Origin: Litoditis marina
Taxonomy: Eukaryota; Nematoda; Chromadorea; Rhabditida; Rhabditidae
Assembly: GCA_964036275.1 (NCBI GenBank)
Contig: OZ038434.1
Coordinates: 29,313,925-29,377,924 of the forward strand
Direction: 5' to 3'
DNA length: 64,000 nucleotides
In this document: positions 49,701 through 59,430 of the stretch, one piece after another
Layout of the letters: each line of letters starts with the position of its first letter
Position numbering within the stretch: the first letter of the stretch is position 1
Translations under genes and position numbers: made by a program
The notes under the pieces: model-generated
Told to the model about the DNA's origin: nothing
Databases searched by the model: none
Seen by the model: only the letters and a program-made list of their open reading frames with translations

Positions 49701-49869
49701 TGTTTAACGAAAAATTGCCCCTATTTTGTTATAGATGGTGAAAAATGAGGGAGACCGTGTTTCTATTTTCTCTGAATATATTCAGACAAATTCAATTCAA
49801 CGATATGAGGCTAAAATGCCATACCTCGGCCTTCCGCTTCCCGTTTTGTTTTCCAGCAATTCTAGCCAT
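43783..49869 (-). CDS. MATH/BTB-type protein, probable CUL-3 substrate adaptor
   Basis: Complete, 8 exons, 325 residues, minus strand: 49869-49825, 49111-48948, 48502-48439, 46611-46445, 46033-45937, 45588-45426, 44882-44728, 43905-43783 (TAG). Phases agree at all junctions. The N-terminus is basic (MARIAGKQNGKRKAE). Residues about 30-150 form a MATH-like beta-rich region, a weak call. The BTB fold follows, with SNLVFKFGDDSVYMDCN, FLSYHSEYFSA from residue 180, and VEKNAFVELLQIVYPARKEV. DDNVELIMVLADRFMFEGVL and CEKFLM are the helices after BTB seen in nematode BTB proteins, and the end VYSKLSSDVKSSLLERMLDI is typical of that clade. Known relatives such as MEL-26 bring substrates to CUL-3. Introns hold three copies of the same 120-bp hairpin MITE, a hAT-type MITE and a same-strand 209-codon ORF. 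Confidence 0.87.
43953..44076. mobile_element. 120-bp hairpin MITE (family I) in the last BTB-gene intron
   Basis: TTAAAGCAGGAAGATTATGTG at the left is mirrored by CACATAATCGTCCTGCTTTG at the right. Inner arms CCTTTAAACTGCAATTG and TATTGCAGTTTGACGGAC form the rest of the hairpin. Confidence 0.85.
44299..44532. mobile_element. hAT-type MITE with poly-G tracts, 8-bp duplication (copy 2)
   Basis: Inverse orientation to the copy at 20310-20548 and about 90% alike by eye. Ends are CAGGGATGACCAAA and TTTGGTCATCCCTG, flanked by CTTGCCGC at 44291-44298 and 44533-44540. Confidence 0.93.
45258..45381. mobile_element. 120-bp hairpin MITE (family I), second BTB intron copy
   Basis: TTAAAGCAGGACGATTATGTG to CCACATAATCGTGCTTCTTTG, with inner arms TCCTTTAAACTGCAACT and TTGCAGTTTAAAGGACTG. 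It is in the intron between 45426 and 44882. Confidence 0.85.
46828..47457 (-). CDS. Unrecognised 209-codon ORF nested in a BTB-gene intron
   Basis: This is an uninterrupted reading frame on the same strand as the BTB gene, inside its longest intron (48438-46612). No family is recognised. The second half is charged and reads like protein (RENIRLRDIGSKVQVKIDER, KMTSVRSGDKSIGSLKYR). The first half is rich in aromatic residues. A methionine at about residue 125 could be the true start. It is unusually long for this AT-rich DNA, where stops normally come within 100 codons. It may be a nested gene, an alternative exon, or chance. Confidence 0.35.
   Translation of the reverse strand: MLFYTIVPAVQMYAKHWNFDTCCRYVFSSENGGTRTVRHSQIFELLSLFHYIKFKKPISNIAFPYVHRERVTYKKSKNAGNNATTFEYTVRRLVSVHRSVDIPTQFIVFSFINLLHFSKPFYCIRMEYRENIRLRDIGSKVQVKIDERSYKVEPLAKMTSVRSGDKSIGSLKYRLSFAKINSFQNFLHCHKEVRRVSRVVGGSFQTENT
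47836..48300. mobile_element. GGTAACC-word MITE (family A) interrupted by a second element
   Basis: The left half starts GGTGAATTCTATATGTAACC and follows family A to about 47980. There, a 279-bp element (47981-48259) with ends CACGGTGAGACCGCTC and GAGCGGTCTCACCGTG begins. Family-A-like sequence is strongly decayed afterwards. ACCT borders the inner element on both sides, which might be a short target duplication. Confidence 0.65.
48814..48936. mobile_element. 120-bp hairpin MITE (family I), third BTB intron copy
   Basis: TTTAAAGAGGACGATAATGTG to CCACATAACCGTCCATCTTC, with GTATTGCAGTTTAAAGGACT near the centre. It ends 12 bp before the exon boundary at 48948, so it is almost against the donor site. 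Confidence 0.85.
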
Positions 49870-49931
49870 TGTCAGAATGCGGGGAGGATCTGGAAATTAA
49901 ATTTGAGTGAAACATCCTCACACGCGGATTA

Positions 49932-50115
49932 CAGAAGCACCCGGGTTGATATCAACCAAAAGTCAACCCGGTTGCTTTTGTAAAGAAAATTAAGGTTGGT
50001 TTTCAAAGCAACCAAAAAGCAACCGGATTGCTTTCTGAAAGCAACCAAATTTTCTTTACAAAAGCAACCAGGTTGACTTTTGGTTTATATCAACCCGGTT
50101 GCTTGTGTAATTGGC
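49932..50115. mobile_element. GGTTGC-word palindromic MITE (family C), copy 2
   Basis: CCCGGGTTGATATCAACCAA and TTGGTTTATATCAACCCGG are opposing arms, with AAAGCAACC/GGTTGCTTT words between. It ends GGTTGCTTGTGTAATTGGCC, the inverse of the start of the copy at 40921. Confidence 0.8.
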
Positions 50116-50726
50116 CAACATCACAAGGAAATTAATGAATCGTGAGATAACGAATAACTTTCAAGCGGCAGACTACTATCAATACTACACCTTTTGGCTT
50201 GGGATATTCACACCTCAATTTAGTCAGTTATGATAAGTTTTCTCTCATTCAAATTATTAACATAGAGAAAATGGTAAAACATCTAATCTTCTTCAAAATA
50301 CTATACTCGCCGAACAAACTCTCAAAATAGCGAAAACTAGAAGTGTCACAAAATGAGTGAGGAACAGTGCACTGCAAACGAAATGGGAATGGCATAATCA
50401 CTTATTTGACCTGTTCACACATGACATGCCCTTGTCAATGGCGTTCTCTGTATGCTAAATGCCGACACCCCGCAAGCAATCTAAGCACCTTATAATTGAT
50501 GACTTTATTATTATCAGAACACAAAATCGAGGAAATATTCTGGTAAACTCACTTTACTCAGAAATAACTGCAGGGAAGAGCAGATACAATTAGATATATA
50601 ATCTAGTGCTATCGTACCGACAACCGAAACGTACCGTTTCTGTAAAAAGTATAAAATTAATACTAAACAAGGCAACATCAATAAAGAGTAGAGGTAGCGT
50701 CGAACAACTGAGAAAATAAAACAGAA

Positions 50727-50850
50727 TTAAAGAAGGACGATTATGTGGACCAATCCCGTTACATCGGTCCTTTAAACTGCAATTGAAAAATATATTGCGG
50801 TTTAAAGGACTGAAGCGTTGCGATTGGACCACATAATCGTCCTTCTTTAA
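50727..50850. mobile_element. 120-bp hairpin MITE (family I), most symmetrical copy
   Basis: TTAAAGAAGGACGATTATGTG and CACATAATCGTCCTTCTTTAA are perfect inverse ends. TTAA at both edges could be the target site. Confidence 0.88.
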
Positions 50851-52029
50851 GGCGTAACGGAAGCACAATTTTATAAAATGAATGTAACGTTTCATGTCAT
50901 TTAAAAACTCAAATTTGAACTTTTTAACTTGGCGCGACCGTCATTTGTTGGACGCGTAGTAAAGAAAGATAGATCCCGTATACGTACTCCGATTCAACTT
51001 TTTCACTTTTGTAAGGTTACTTTCAAAACGGCTTTTTAACGAGAAGGGCATTTAAAATGCGTTGATGATTCTCGTCAGTTGACTCGTTACAATGTAACCT
51101 TAGGTTACCAAAAAACACGGGGACATATATAGTTTGTTCCACCCACTTATAACCCTCTACAGTAATCTGATCAAATTTCCAGGTTAAAGTTTGGTATATT
51201 GGCGTTTCTGGGTTCCGTTCAAGTTTCGGTAGTTACTTCTGCACGTTTACTACTACAAACTCTGAAAGTTTGAAACCGAAATAATGAACTATTCATTAGA
51301 GAAACCTTTCTGAATATCTGACGGATTACTGTAGAAGGATATCGATCGGTGAAACAAACTATAGCATACCCCTACGATATGTGTATGGTTGGTAGTTGGC
51401 TGCGCTGATTGATCTCTAAGTAAGGATTATGTTTGAGTTGGACGTCGATCTGTCAAGCATAGTGATGTTGAAAACTGTCCACCATTGCAGAGAATGTGTA
51501 CTTCGCAGTTTGTAAGACATTCGCCTTCGATACTGAAAATAAATAGTTGTAGTTTGCTCTTAAAACACAGCACAGTTCTCGTAGTTTCCCTAACATGCAC
51601 CGAATCCAAACTAACGTTTGAGCAGAACGGAATTACCGTCTTTCTCGTTCGATTCAAGCGACCAAATAAATAACATTTTCATAACATAACAGAAACAAAC
51701 GCATTGAATGGTTGGTTGTTGCCAGCAGTGTGAATTTTAGCGTGAGCAGAGATTCGTTTTGTTCTTCCAGCGTCCAGTTTGTAGTTTGATCAATGATCAT
51801 CCTATTTTGCTTTCAGAGCATAGCTAAATGCAAAAGCGGCATTACAAATATAGAGTAAAATATAGAGTTTGTGCAAGAGAAGTATATTGGGAACTGCCCA
51901 CTGAGAATGTTCAATTAGTTTGCACGTGACAACTTCGCGTGCAAGTGTAAATTCCGTTTGTAAGATGACAATTCAATGCTTCACGTCAAAACTACACCTT
52001 TTTTAAGATAAATCTGTTTTACTCCAATA

Positions 52030-52970
52030 TGGAATGTCCAAATCATTGTTGTAGTTTTATCTCGAGAAATCCCAATTCACGATTTTGACCGAAAGGCAAC
52101 GGGATGAAACTACAATTATTGGGATAGTGCAATGTACACCGTAAACTCTGAAAAATGTAATAACTTTATTTCAGTTAATTTTGTTCCATATTAGAAGTAA
52201 ATTGAATAATCACGTAAAATTAGAATGCCAAATCATCGTTGTAATTTTATCTTGAGACACCGGAAATCAACGGATCATACTACAAACACAGCAGGATAGA
52301 CCTGTTTTCCAGAAGAGCCATTCCTAAATCGTCTGGCTGACCTGATGGTACCATATTGATTCGCTTGCACGTGAAAAATTTATGGCCAATCTGTTTTTAA
52401 CGTAATGATTCTACGTTTGATTTGCTTCTAGTGTATGGGAATGACCAAATAATTGTTGGTTTGAACTTACCACTTCTATTTTAACAAGAGCTATCTTATC
52501 TGCTCTGGAATGAACCAACCGTCTCCAAGATAATTTTATTTTTTCTCGAATAGGGATTGACGCCTGACCAAATCATTGTTGTAGTTTGTCCGGATACACC
52601 GGAAATCAACGGATTAAACTACAAACACAGCGGGATAGACCTGTTTTCCAGAAGAGCCAACCGTGAACCGTCCAGCTGACGTGGCACATAATTCGCATGT
52701 GTCAGATGAGAGTTCAAATTCCATGTTTTCCAGGATAATTTTCTCCCGTGAGAACCCCATGCCAATTTGCTCTTAGTATCATTGTGGTAGTTTGTTCTCG
52801 AGAAATCCTACAATTCACGATTGTCACTTAAAATCAACGGGTTATACCGTATACACTGAAAATGTAATAACTCTTTTCTAGTTAACTTTATATTAGTTAA
52901 GCTAATTCTGTTTATTCAACTGCTCGAGAAATAACCAACCCTAAAGTGTCCAGCTGACCTGGGGGTGACA
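52030..52970 (+). repeat. Duplicated blocks, four partial copies
   Basis: Block Y (CCAAATCATYGTTGTA, CACCGGAAATCAACGGAT, ACTACAAACACAGC, GGATAGACCTGTTTTCCAGA) occurs at 52235-52355 and 52570-52690. Block X (CTCGAGAAATCC, AATTCACGATT, CTGAAAAATGTAATAACT) occurs at 52060-52200 and 52795-52910. All copies are in the same orientation, so this is local segmental duplication. Related words are at 34405-34460. No coding frame seen. Confidence 0.7.
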
Positions 52971-53121
52971 CATTGTCAGGCAGCCTGTTGCGCCTGCTCG
53001 AAAACTAACACCCACCCATAACAGTCTGGCTCGCAAAAGCTGTCCTTTATTCCTTTATATGACACCTATCTTGGTTCAAAAAGCTCCAATGATACTTGTC
53101 ATAATAATCATGGAACTAATA

Positions 53122-53313
53122 TTAAAGGGGGGCAGAATGGAAAGCTAGTTTAGGTACCCCGGGGTACCTAAACCTAACGTTGCGCGCGCCAAAACTGACT
53201 AAAACATGTGAACCGTATGCAAATACGGTTCGTTAGTTTGAACAAAGAAAGGTATCAATCAATTTCTCTTGAGCAGATCTTTCATATTAACTTTCCTTTC
53301 TGTCCCCCTTTAA
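53122..53313. mobile_element. MITE with TTAA edges and GGGGGCAGAATGGAAAG ends
   Basis: TTAAAGGGGGGCAGAATGGA at the left mirrors CTTTCTGTCCCCCTTTAA at the right. Just inside the left end is the perfect palindrome TTTAGGTACCCCGGGGTACC plus TAAA. TTAA borders would fit piggyBac-type insertion; this is inferred. Confidence 0.7.
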
Positions 53314-53407
53314 AGAGACCATTTCTCTTTAATTCTGACCTTCGGGCTAGCTGTACCATCTTATAGAGCTTGAAAACCTGATTACGAACATATACCTTTT
53401 TCATCTA

Positions 53408-53654
53408 GGACACGTATAGTTCCGGTCATTCGTAGTGAGACTTGGCAGCCTGCCAATGAATATTCCTGGCTTTTTGCACCACTTTGAAGTTTTTCAAAAA
53501 ACGGCAAATCTTTGTTAGCGGTTGTTCACTTCCATAAGAACACGTAAATAAGAAATGTCTTCAGAGTTTTTATGTGAGCGCTAAGGGATAGACATCCGAA
53601 AATCTTGGCACGATGCCAATGAGTCTCAGTGGGAATGAAACGAACTATATCTTG
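53408..53654. mobile_element. 245-bp MITE, TAGTTCGTTTCATT family (copy 1)
   Basis: GTAGTGAGACTTGGCAGCCTG at the left and TTGGCACGATGCCAATGAGT, CTCAGTGGGAATGAAACGAA at the right form inverted ends. The interior (TTTTTCAAAAAAC, GTTAGCGGTTGTTCA) is shared with copy 2 at 56812-57047. Fragments are at 7015-7100 and 27565-27620. Confidence 0.75.
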
Positions 53655-53804
53655 GTTTAACAGTGTCCTCTGAATTTTTTTTATGATAGTATTAATAATA
53701 ATAATAATAATGATGATATTTTTACGGCAACTATGTAAGCCGCGTACTGATCTGGTGTGCAAAAGCCTAGATGAGCGTGACCCACGCTCATCTACACCTG
53801 TCTT

Positions 53805-53930
53805 GAGGCCGTATGCATGAAACATCCCGGGCCGGGTCGGCATGCTATTCTGAGCTATTTCCCGACCAATTCAGCTCGGGATAGCATCCCGAACCGGCCT
53901 GGGATGTTTCATGCATACGGCCTTTGGTCC
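53805..53930. mobile_element. GC-rich palindromic element, GGCCGTATG family (copy 2)
   Basis: GGCCGTATGCATGAAACATC is mirrored by GATGTTTCATGCATACGGCC. The centre is GAGCTATTTCCCGACCAATT, as in copy 1 at 35233-35346 but in the other orientation. Confidence 0.82.
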
Positions 53931-55106
53931 AAACAAGCAAATGGTTTTAATAATTTTAAAAAATGAAAATAGTTTGTGTTCGTCGCATATTAGATCACTA
54001 GTCTGGAACTCTAGTTTCCTCACACCTATCTTGGTATTTCAGTTTTGTAGTTTGATCCCCTCACTTTTTGTTCGACAATCGCAACTTATGATGGAGATCA
54101 AACCACAACGAAGATTTTGTCACTCTATGTATGATTGTTTCATGTATTCTCAAACATGTAGATTAGGGGTATCAAACTTTTAACCGGTTTTGAACAGTTT
54201 TGAAAATTCCGGTATAGCGAAAATATTTTTATTTGTCTATATAAACCTCCTTTTTCTGAGTCGCGTTTCCTTACACTTATCGATCTTTTGTATTCATATC
54301 TCCGTGTACATTAGGAATATAGAACTTCTATTAATTATTGAATAAAGTTTTAGTTATTTCGGAGAGCGGTAGAACTTTTCTATTCAGTGCTGAAGAAATC
54401 ATAAATGGGAATCGTAACCCATCTGATGGCAAAAACTCTTGTATCTCTTGTAATGTACACTTACAACAGTAATTTGAACTTTTGAACTTTCTCCTAAAAG
54501 CTTTAAACTGTATTCGCCTCTATCACACTTGAAACTACTTTCGAAACACCATGTTTATAGTTTTTTCCCATGTATTTCACTAAATGTGCTGTTTAAACTG
54601 TCCAGAAAGCTTCAAATTCTGTATTCGTCTCTGGGACCTTGCAACAAGTAAACACGCTTTATTTGTAATTTTTTTTCAAAATTCATGGTACAAAATAATT
54701 TCTCGCCTCATGGCAATCAGAACACCTATGTGATGCCTAAAGAACTTCAAAGATAGCGTCATAATTACTTGCATTCCTATCGTAGCTGATTACACTTTCA
54801 GTACTATCCAGAAAGCATCGTAATTTTTATATTTTGTATTTGAGAGATTGAAACATATTAAACGGCTCTGTTTCTACTTGCAGCATTCTGTGTATCCGTT
54901 ATTGGTATAAACATACCGTATCCCTAGGAAACTCTGTTGCAACGTAAAGAACCAAAGTCGTCTCGCGAGTGAAGGTTAGTATTTTGTTTTGGTCTGATAT
55001 TTTAGTATGCAAGAGGTTTCCAGAGCAACTCTAACTTATGATGCAACATTTTAGATTCAAGACGTGTTCGGTAATAGTCAAGGTTAGAGAATCAGGAAGC
55101 TGAGTA

Positions 55107-55264
55107 CGTATGCTAGAAGATCCCGGCCCCTTCATCCCATCCTGCGTCTCTCGCTCTGCCTCACTATTTCTCGTCTATTACATCGGGATGTGAGGGCAGA
55201 GAAATAGCATAGGTTTGAGGAGACGCAGGATGGGATGAAAGTGCCGGGATCTTCTAGCATACGA
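55107..55264. mobile_element. 158-bp hairpin element, CGTATGCTAGAAGATCCCGGC ends
   Basis: ACGTATGCTAGAAGATCCCG and CGGGATCTTCTAGCATACG are inverse ends. Inner arms CATCCCATCCTGCGTCTC and GAGACGCAGGATGGGATG continue the hairpin. A diverged relative is at 43190-43280 (CCTGCGTCTCCTCGA, ACTATTTCTCTGATC). Confidence 0.78.
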
Positions 55265-55473
55265 GCTCCAGTTCTATTTTTCACACGTTATATGTAGCTG
55301 AACTACAATGTTTGCTTTTATAAATGCCAATAGGGCGTATCTTGCTTCTTTCCACTGGGATGGTCGTTCCAACCGGTTGCTTTGCAGTTGAAATTCGTGA
55401 GTTATATGGCGTGTAGCAAGCTCACAGTACAATTCTGCTATGATTGAGCGATGACGGATGCATGCATTTTTTG

Positions 55474-55749
55474 GGCCGACTCTACAACTAACCGGGTTTT
55501 CAGGTAACCTAACCCTTTTTTGGTAACCTTTTTTTCAGGTTACCTTAGTAGGTAACCTGGAAGTAACCTAAAACTAAAATCCGGTTACCGATAAAACTAA
55601 CGGTAAAAACCACATTTTGCGCTAGAAAAACAGGTAACCGGTTTTTCATTTTAGGTTACCATCCGGTTACCTACTGAGGTAACCTGGAAAATAGGTTACC
55701 AAAAAAGGGTTAGGTTACCTAAAAACCCGGTTACATATAGAATTCACCC
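55474..55749. mobile_element. GGTAACC-word palindromic MITE (family A), 9-bp duplication
   Basis: A 276-bp element from GGCCGACTCTACAACTAACC to GGTTACATATAGAATTCACC, flanked by CATTTTTTG at 55465-55473 and 55750-55758. It is in the opposite orientation to 39959-40233. Confidence 0.93.
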
Positions 55750-56089
55750 ATTTTTTGTTGTGAATTCAGGTTTTTCGTGTTCACGAAACTGAAACTACCA
55801 TTTTTTAACGACAAACAGACCTCACAGATTTTTTATGTCATATTCTCGGATAGTGAAACACTCTTGCGAACTATTCGAACTAATAGTTTTCGGATGGTTT
55901 CTCATTTCTCTGATCTTCCAGTGTTGTGTGAAATGAACGCGTGCAACGTGTATAAGCGCTAGTAGCTGCTTCACACATAACATGAATATAATAAAAAAAT
56001 ATATAAAAGTTGTATTTCTTATAACTAATAGTTCTGAAAAAAAACATCAAATTTCGAATACTTGATTATTTTGTATTGGACGTGCGTTC

Positions 56090-56350
56090 TTGCCGATGAA
56101 TCGATCAAAGATGTCCGAACAAAAGTGTGTCCCTTATTACGTGATTTTTCCACTCACTTCCGTTGCGAATCTATCTGTTTTTAATGTTTTAAGTGACAAC
56201 TTGCAACTGAAAGTACCAGTATGGCTTGGTGTTCATTCGATAGTGAGTTTCCAAACGTGTCGCGACATTATTTCGAAACCTTTTTGGGTAGTATGCGCTC
56301 TTGTACTAAAAGATAAAAATTATTATGTTAGTCCAATACCTCAAAAATAG
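56090..56350 (+). CDS. Doubtful 86-codon ORF
   Basis: An open frame with protein-like stretches (VWLGVHSIVSFQTCRDIISK) but no recognised family, no supporting splice structure and no neighbour on this strand. It may be chance. Confidence 0.15.
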   Translation: MPMNRSKMSEQKCVPYYVIFPLTSVANLSVFNVLSDNLQLKVPVWLGVHSIVSFQTCRDIISKPFWVVCALVLKDKNYYVSPIPQK

Positions 56351-56811
56351 TGATTAATAGTGATTAACTATGATTAAGTTCAATATTTAATCAGAAACCC
56401 GGGAATAGAAAGATTTCACTCTAACTGTACATGGCTACAGGTTGGTAAAACACTGAGGAATTTAAATCACGAATAGCTCAAGGCATTTTTCAGTGCAAAT
56501 GGTTACTATCGAGTAATTATCAATCAAAACTTGTAGTAATACTATTATTGTAATCAATGATATTAATAATAGTTCATGTATTGCATTTATCTTTGTATTG
56601 AGTTTGTTTCAGTATTTCACGGTACACATATTTATATATAATGTGGTCGAGTCTCATAGAAAGACTCTATTCTTACTCATCGCCGGTAAACTTCAAGAAG
56701 TTAAGGAGGTAAGAATATTATACTTTCAAAATTCCAGCAATCACATGAACTGGCAAGAAACATCGTTATACAGGCCGCGAATCGGCGTAGAATGCCAAAA
56801 TCGAGCTCGGG

Positions 56812-57047
56812 ATGTAGTTACGGTCATTCCTACTGAGACCTGGCAGCGCGCCAAGAAATATTCCGTGCTTATTCAAACCACTTTGGAGGTTTTCAAAAAA
56901 CTTAAAATATCGGTTAGCGGTTGTTCAGTTTCTTAAAAACACGGAAATAAAAAATGACTTCAGAATACTATGTCTGCTCTAAGACATAGCCATCCGAAAA
57001 TATTGGCACGATGTCAATGGGTCTCAGTGGAAATGAAACGAACTATA
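56812..57047. mobile_element. 245-bp MITE, TAGTTCGTTTCATT family (copy 2)
   Basis: CTACTGAGACCTGGCAGCGCG at the left and TTGGCACGATGTCAATGGGT, CTCAGTGGAAATGAAACGAA at the right. Its right edge abuts a fragment of the GGCCGTATG element at 57048-57090. Confidence 0.75.
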
Positions 57048-57283
57048 GCATCCCAGCCCCGCCCAGGTTTTATGCATACGGCCTCTGGTGGCGTAGCAAC
57101 CCCCCCCCCCCCAAAAAAACCTCATGAGCCACCTTATGAGCTATTAACATGAGCTTCGGATGACTTTCTGTTGATTGCTATGCTACAACATTGAGCATTC
57201 ACGAATATCTATTAAAGTAACCCATAATATGGATTCATGAGGAGTCTTTGCTTCGATTACGACAATTGTTAAACATTTTTCAG

Positions 57284-58218
57284 TATCAGCAGCAATTATC
57301 GGATCAAACGCCAAAGAGGTAACGGCACGTCCATCAAGCCTCGTACGCTGCGCACAGACAAATTCGGTTGTGGGCAACGATATCGAAGAGACAATGGAAG
57401 CCGGAGAGGGAATCGAGATGTCACGTATCTACTCCCAGAACGTTTTCAGGTAGAATCAGCGTATACCTGGTTGATATACACTTGATTGTGGTTGCGCAGA
57501 TCAAATAACATCAAGTATCAGATAAAGTTACAACAGTATTAAATAGAGTTTCTGTGAAGGGGGCTCTCTTTCCGGATCCAAGTTGTGTTTACTCATTAAA
57601 ATGAGCATATTGCAGAAATAAAATGGTTCGCTAGCGGTCGCTCAGAAAACGGCCACATTATCCCCAACATCCTTCGCCTCTTCCTGCGAAAGTAGGTCTG
57701 CGAAAAGAAGGACTCTGCATGATTGCCGAGTTGCCATATATCCAACTTAAAAACACCAAGTCGCATATATCGATCGGAAGGAAGAAAAACTAAACCGCAG
57801 CAGCAATTTCGTTAAACCAAAGCCAATTTGTCCACAGTTTTTCGTTCATCTCGCATAGTATTTTATTGATCTACTGCGATCAGGGCTACATGATCAGTTT
57901 CACATTGTTTCAAGTTTCAATTCTCGAATTGGTGACACTCTCGACAATTAGTGCTTGGAATAATAGGTTTACTGCTTTCACACATTCGATATGTCGTCGG
58001 TTCATCCTGACAGAACAGGCGTGTTGTCTGTACACCCCTGGTGATCGGAGGCCTAATCGCTGTGCCCAATAGTTCGCCGCGCTGAGAAGATGAATGTTTG
58101 TGCTCATGTGTAATGTTTCTTGCTTCCAGCTCACTACTGTACCTCGTTCCGTATGCGGCGTTCCTGCAACGCTGTAGCCTCGTCAGATTACCACAAAGAA
58201 GTTGAGATACTCAGCAAT
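57284..58218 (+). CDS. Possible exons of an unrecognised or decayed gene
   Basis: 57284-57449 lies between TTTTTCAG and GTAGAA and is open in two frames; the more protein-like reads SSLVRCAQTNSVVGNDIEET. 58130-58218 lies between CTTCCAG and GTGAGT and is open as HYCTSFRMRRSCNAVASSDY. A third piece at about 57624-57690 (ENGHIIPNILRLFLRK) follows TATTGCAG. I could not join all three in one frame, so this is a weak call. Confidence 0.2.
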
Positions 58219-59061
58219 GTGAGTTTTGTCTGTTCTATTGTGGTTGTTTTTCTTAGGCATCAATTATGAGAGTCAAAAGCTTCGACTCAAAATAGAGAAT
58301 CGAAAAAACTATTTAGAACTGAATTGAATCGTTTTGAGTTAAACTTTGTAGAGGTTTCTTTCCGGAAAGTTAGTTTTTTTTCGAAATATTGTGTTTTGAA
58401 CTACAAAGGATAGTTGATCAGTTCATTTGAGCTATACTGTGTTTTACCAATCGATGTTCTTCTACAGTATTTCGTCAAAAACTCAGGAGATTTTCGGTTT
58501 CAAACTTTCAGAGTAGCTAGTAGTAAACCTGCAGAAGACACTACCAGAGTTTGAAATCCAAGAACGCTAACATATGAAACTTTCACCTCAGAATTTGTGC
58601 AGATTACTGTAGAGGGGTAGAAGTGGGTGGAATCACCCTGTAGCGGCCAGGTCCTCCCGAACACTGTAGGAAAACTGCCGTGCCCCAACAATATTGATCT
58701 ACATATTCACATGTAGGAGAACTGCTGCGACCAAACAACGTCGATTTATATATTTATGAGGAAAGCACCGTCTCGCTGAGCATTCATGCTTCCAAAGGAA
58801 CAAACAGAGGTAAATTGAGTGTAGTTTAGATCATCCATGTGTTTGTAATATCTGGTCAAGTTGTCCCCCATAGGATAGTGAGTCATATTTCCATCTCTAG
58901 TTCCTACGGTGAATCCAGTTCAATCGAACAAAAAACTACAGTACGAAAAATAAGACACCGATGAGGAGATAGTTTTTATCAAAGGGAGCAAGAAGAAATG
59001 TTTTTCGTTTTTCAATTTTGAGTTTTGTGCCAAAAGCAGACGAGCAAAATTGATCTGTTCA

Positions 59062-59430
59062 ATTTTGGAGCAATACGCTTGTTCTTGACCCCCGTACTGT
59101 ATGAGGATGAAGAAGAAGACAAGAATGATCAATTTTCAGTCCACCTGACAACCAAATGAAAACAACCACTGTTCTACGATGGTAAAGAAGAAGACGGCCG
59201 CTGCTTTGCGAGTTTTCCTGGCGAACAAAATGCGTATTGCCGGAGAAATATCCTAAAACCGTTCTGCACTCCCCTACTGAGTAACGCCATGGTTCATGGT
59301 CTGCATCACCTGAACACGGATCACAGAGTACTCGTGACAGTGCTCCACGACTTCTTTTCCGCGCCACCGCACTGGTTCCATATCTCCCCGTTCCCTGTCT
59401 AAGTTGTTCTATATCGTCCATACATGGCAT
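59062..59430 (-). CDS. Doubtful 123-codon ORF
   Basis: It begins MPCMDDIEQLRQGTGRYGTS just after a TTTCTAG acceptor-like site. No family is recognised. It is longer than most chance frames here, but nothing around it supports a gene. Confidence 0.2.

Larger units (their letters stand above)
49870..52000. other. Region upstream of the BTB gene
   Basis: It contains the GGTTGC-word element at 49932-50115, a family I hairpin at 50727-50850, and a GGTTACC fragment at about 51095-51120. No exon candidates stand out. The BTB promoter should be here, but no motif is recognised. Confidence 0.5.
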
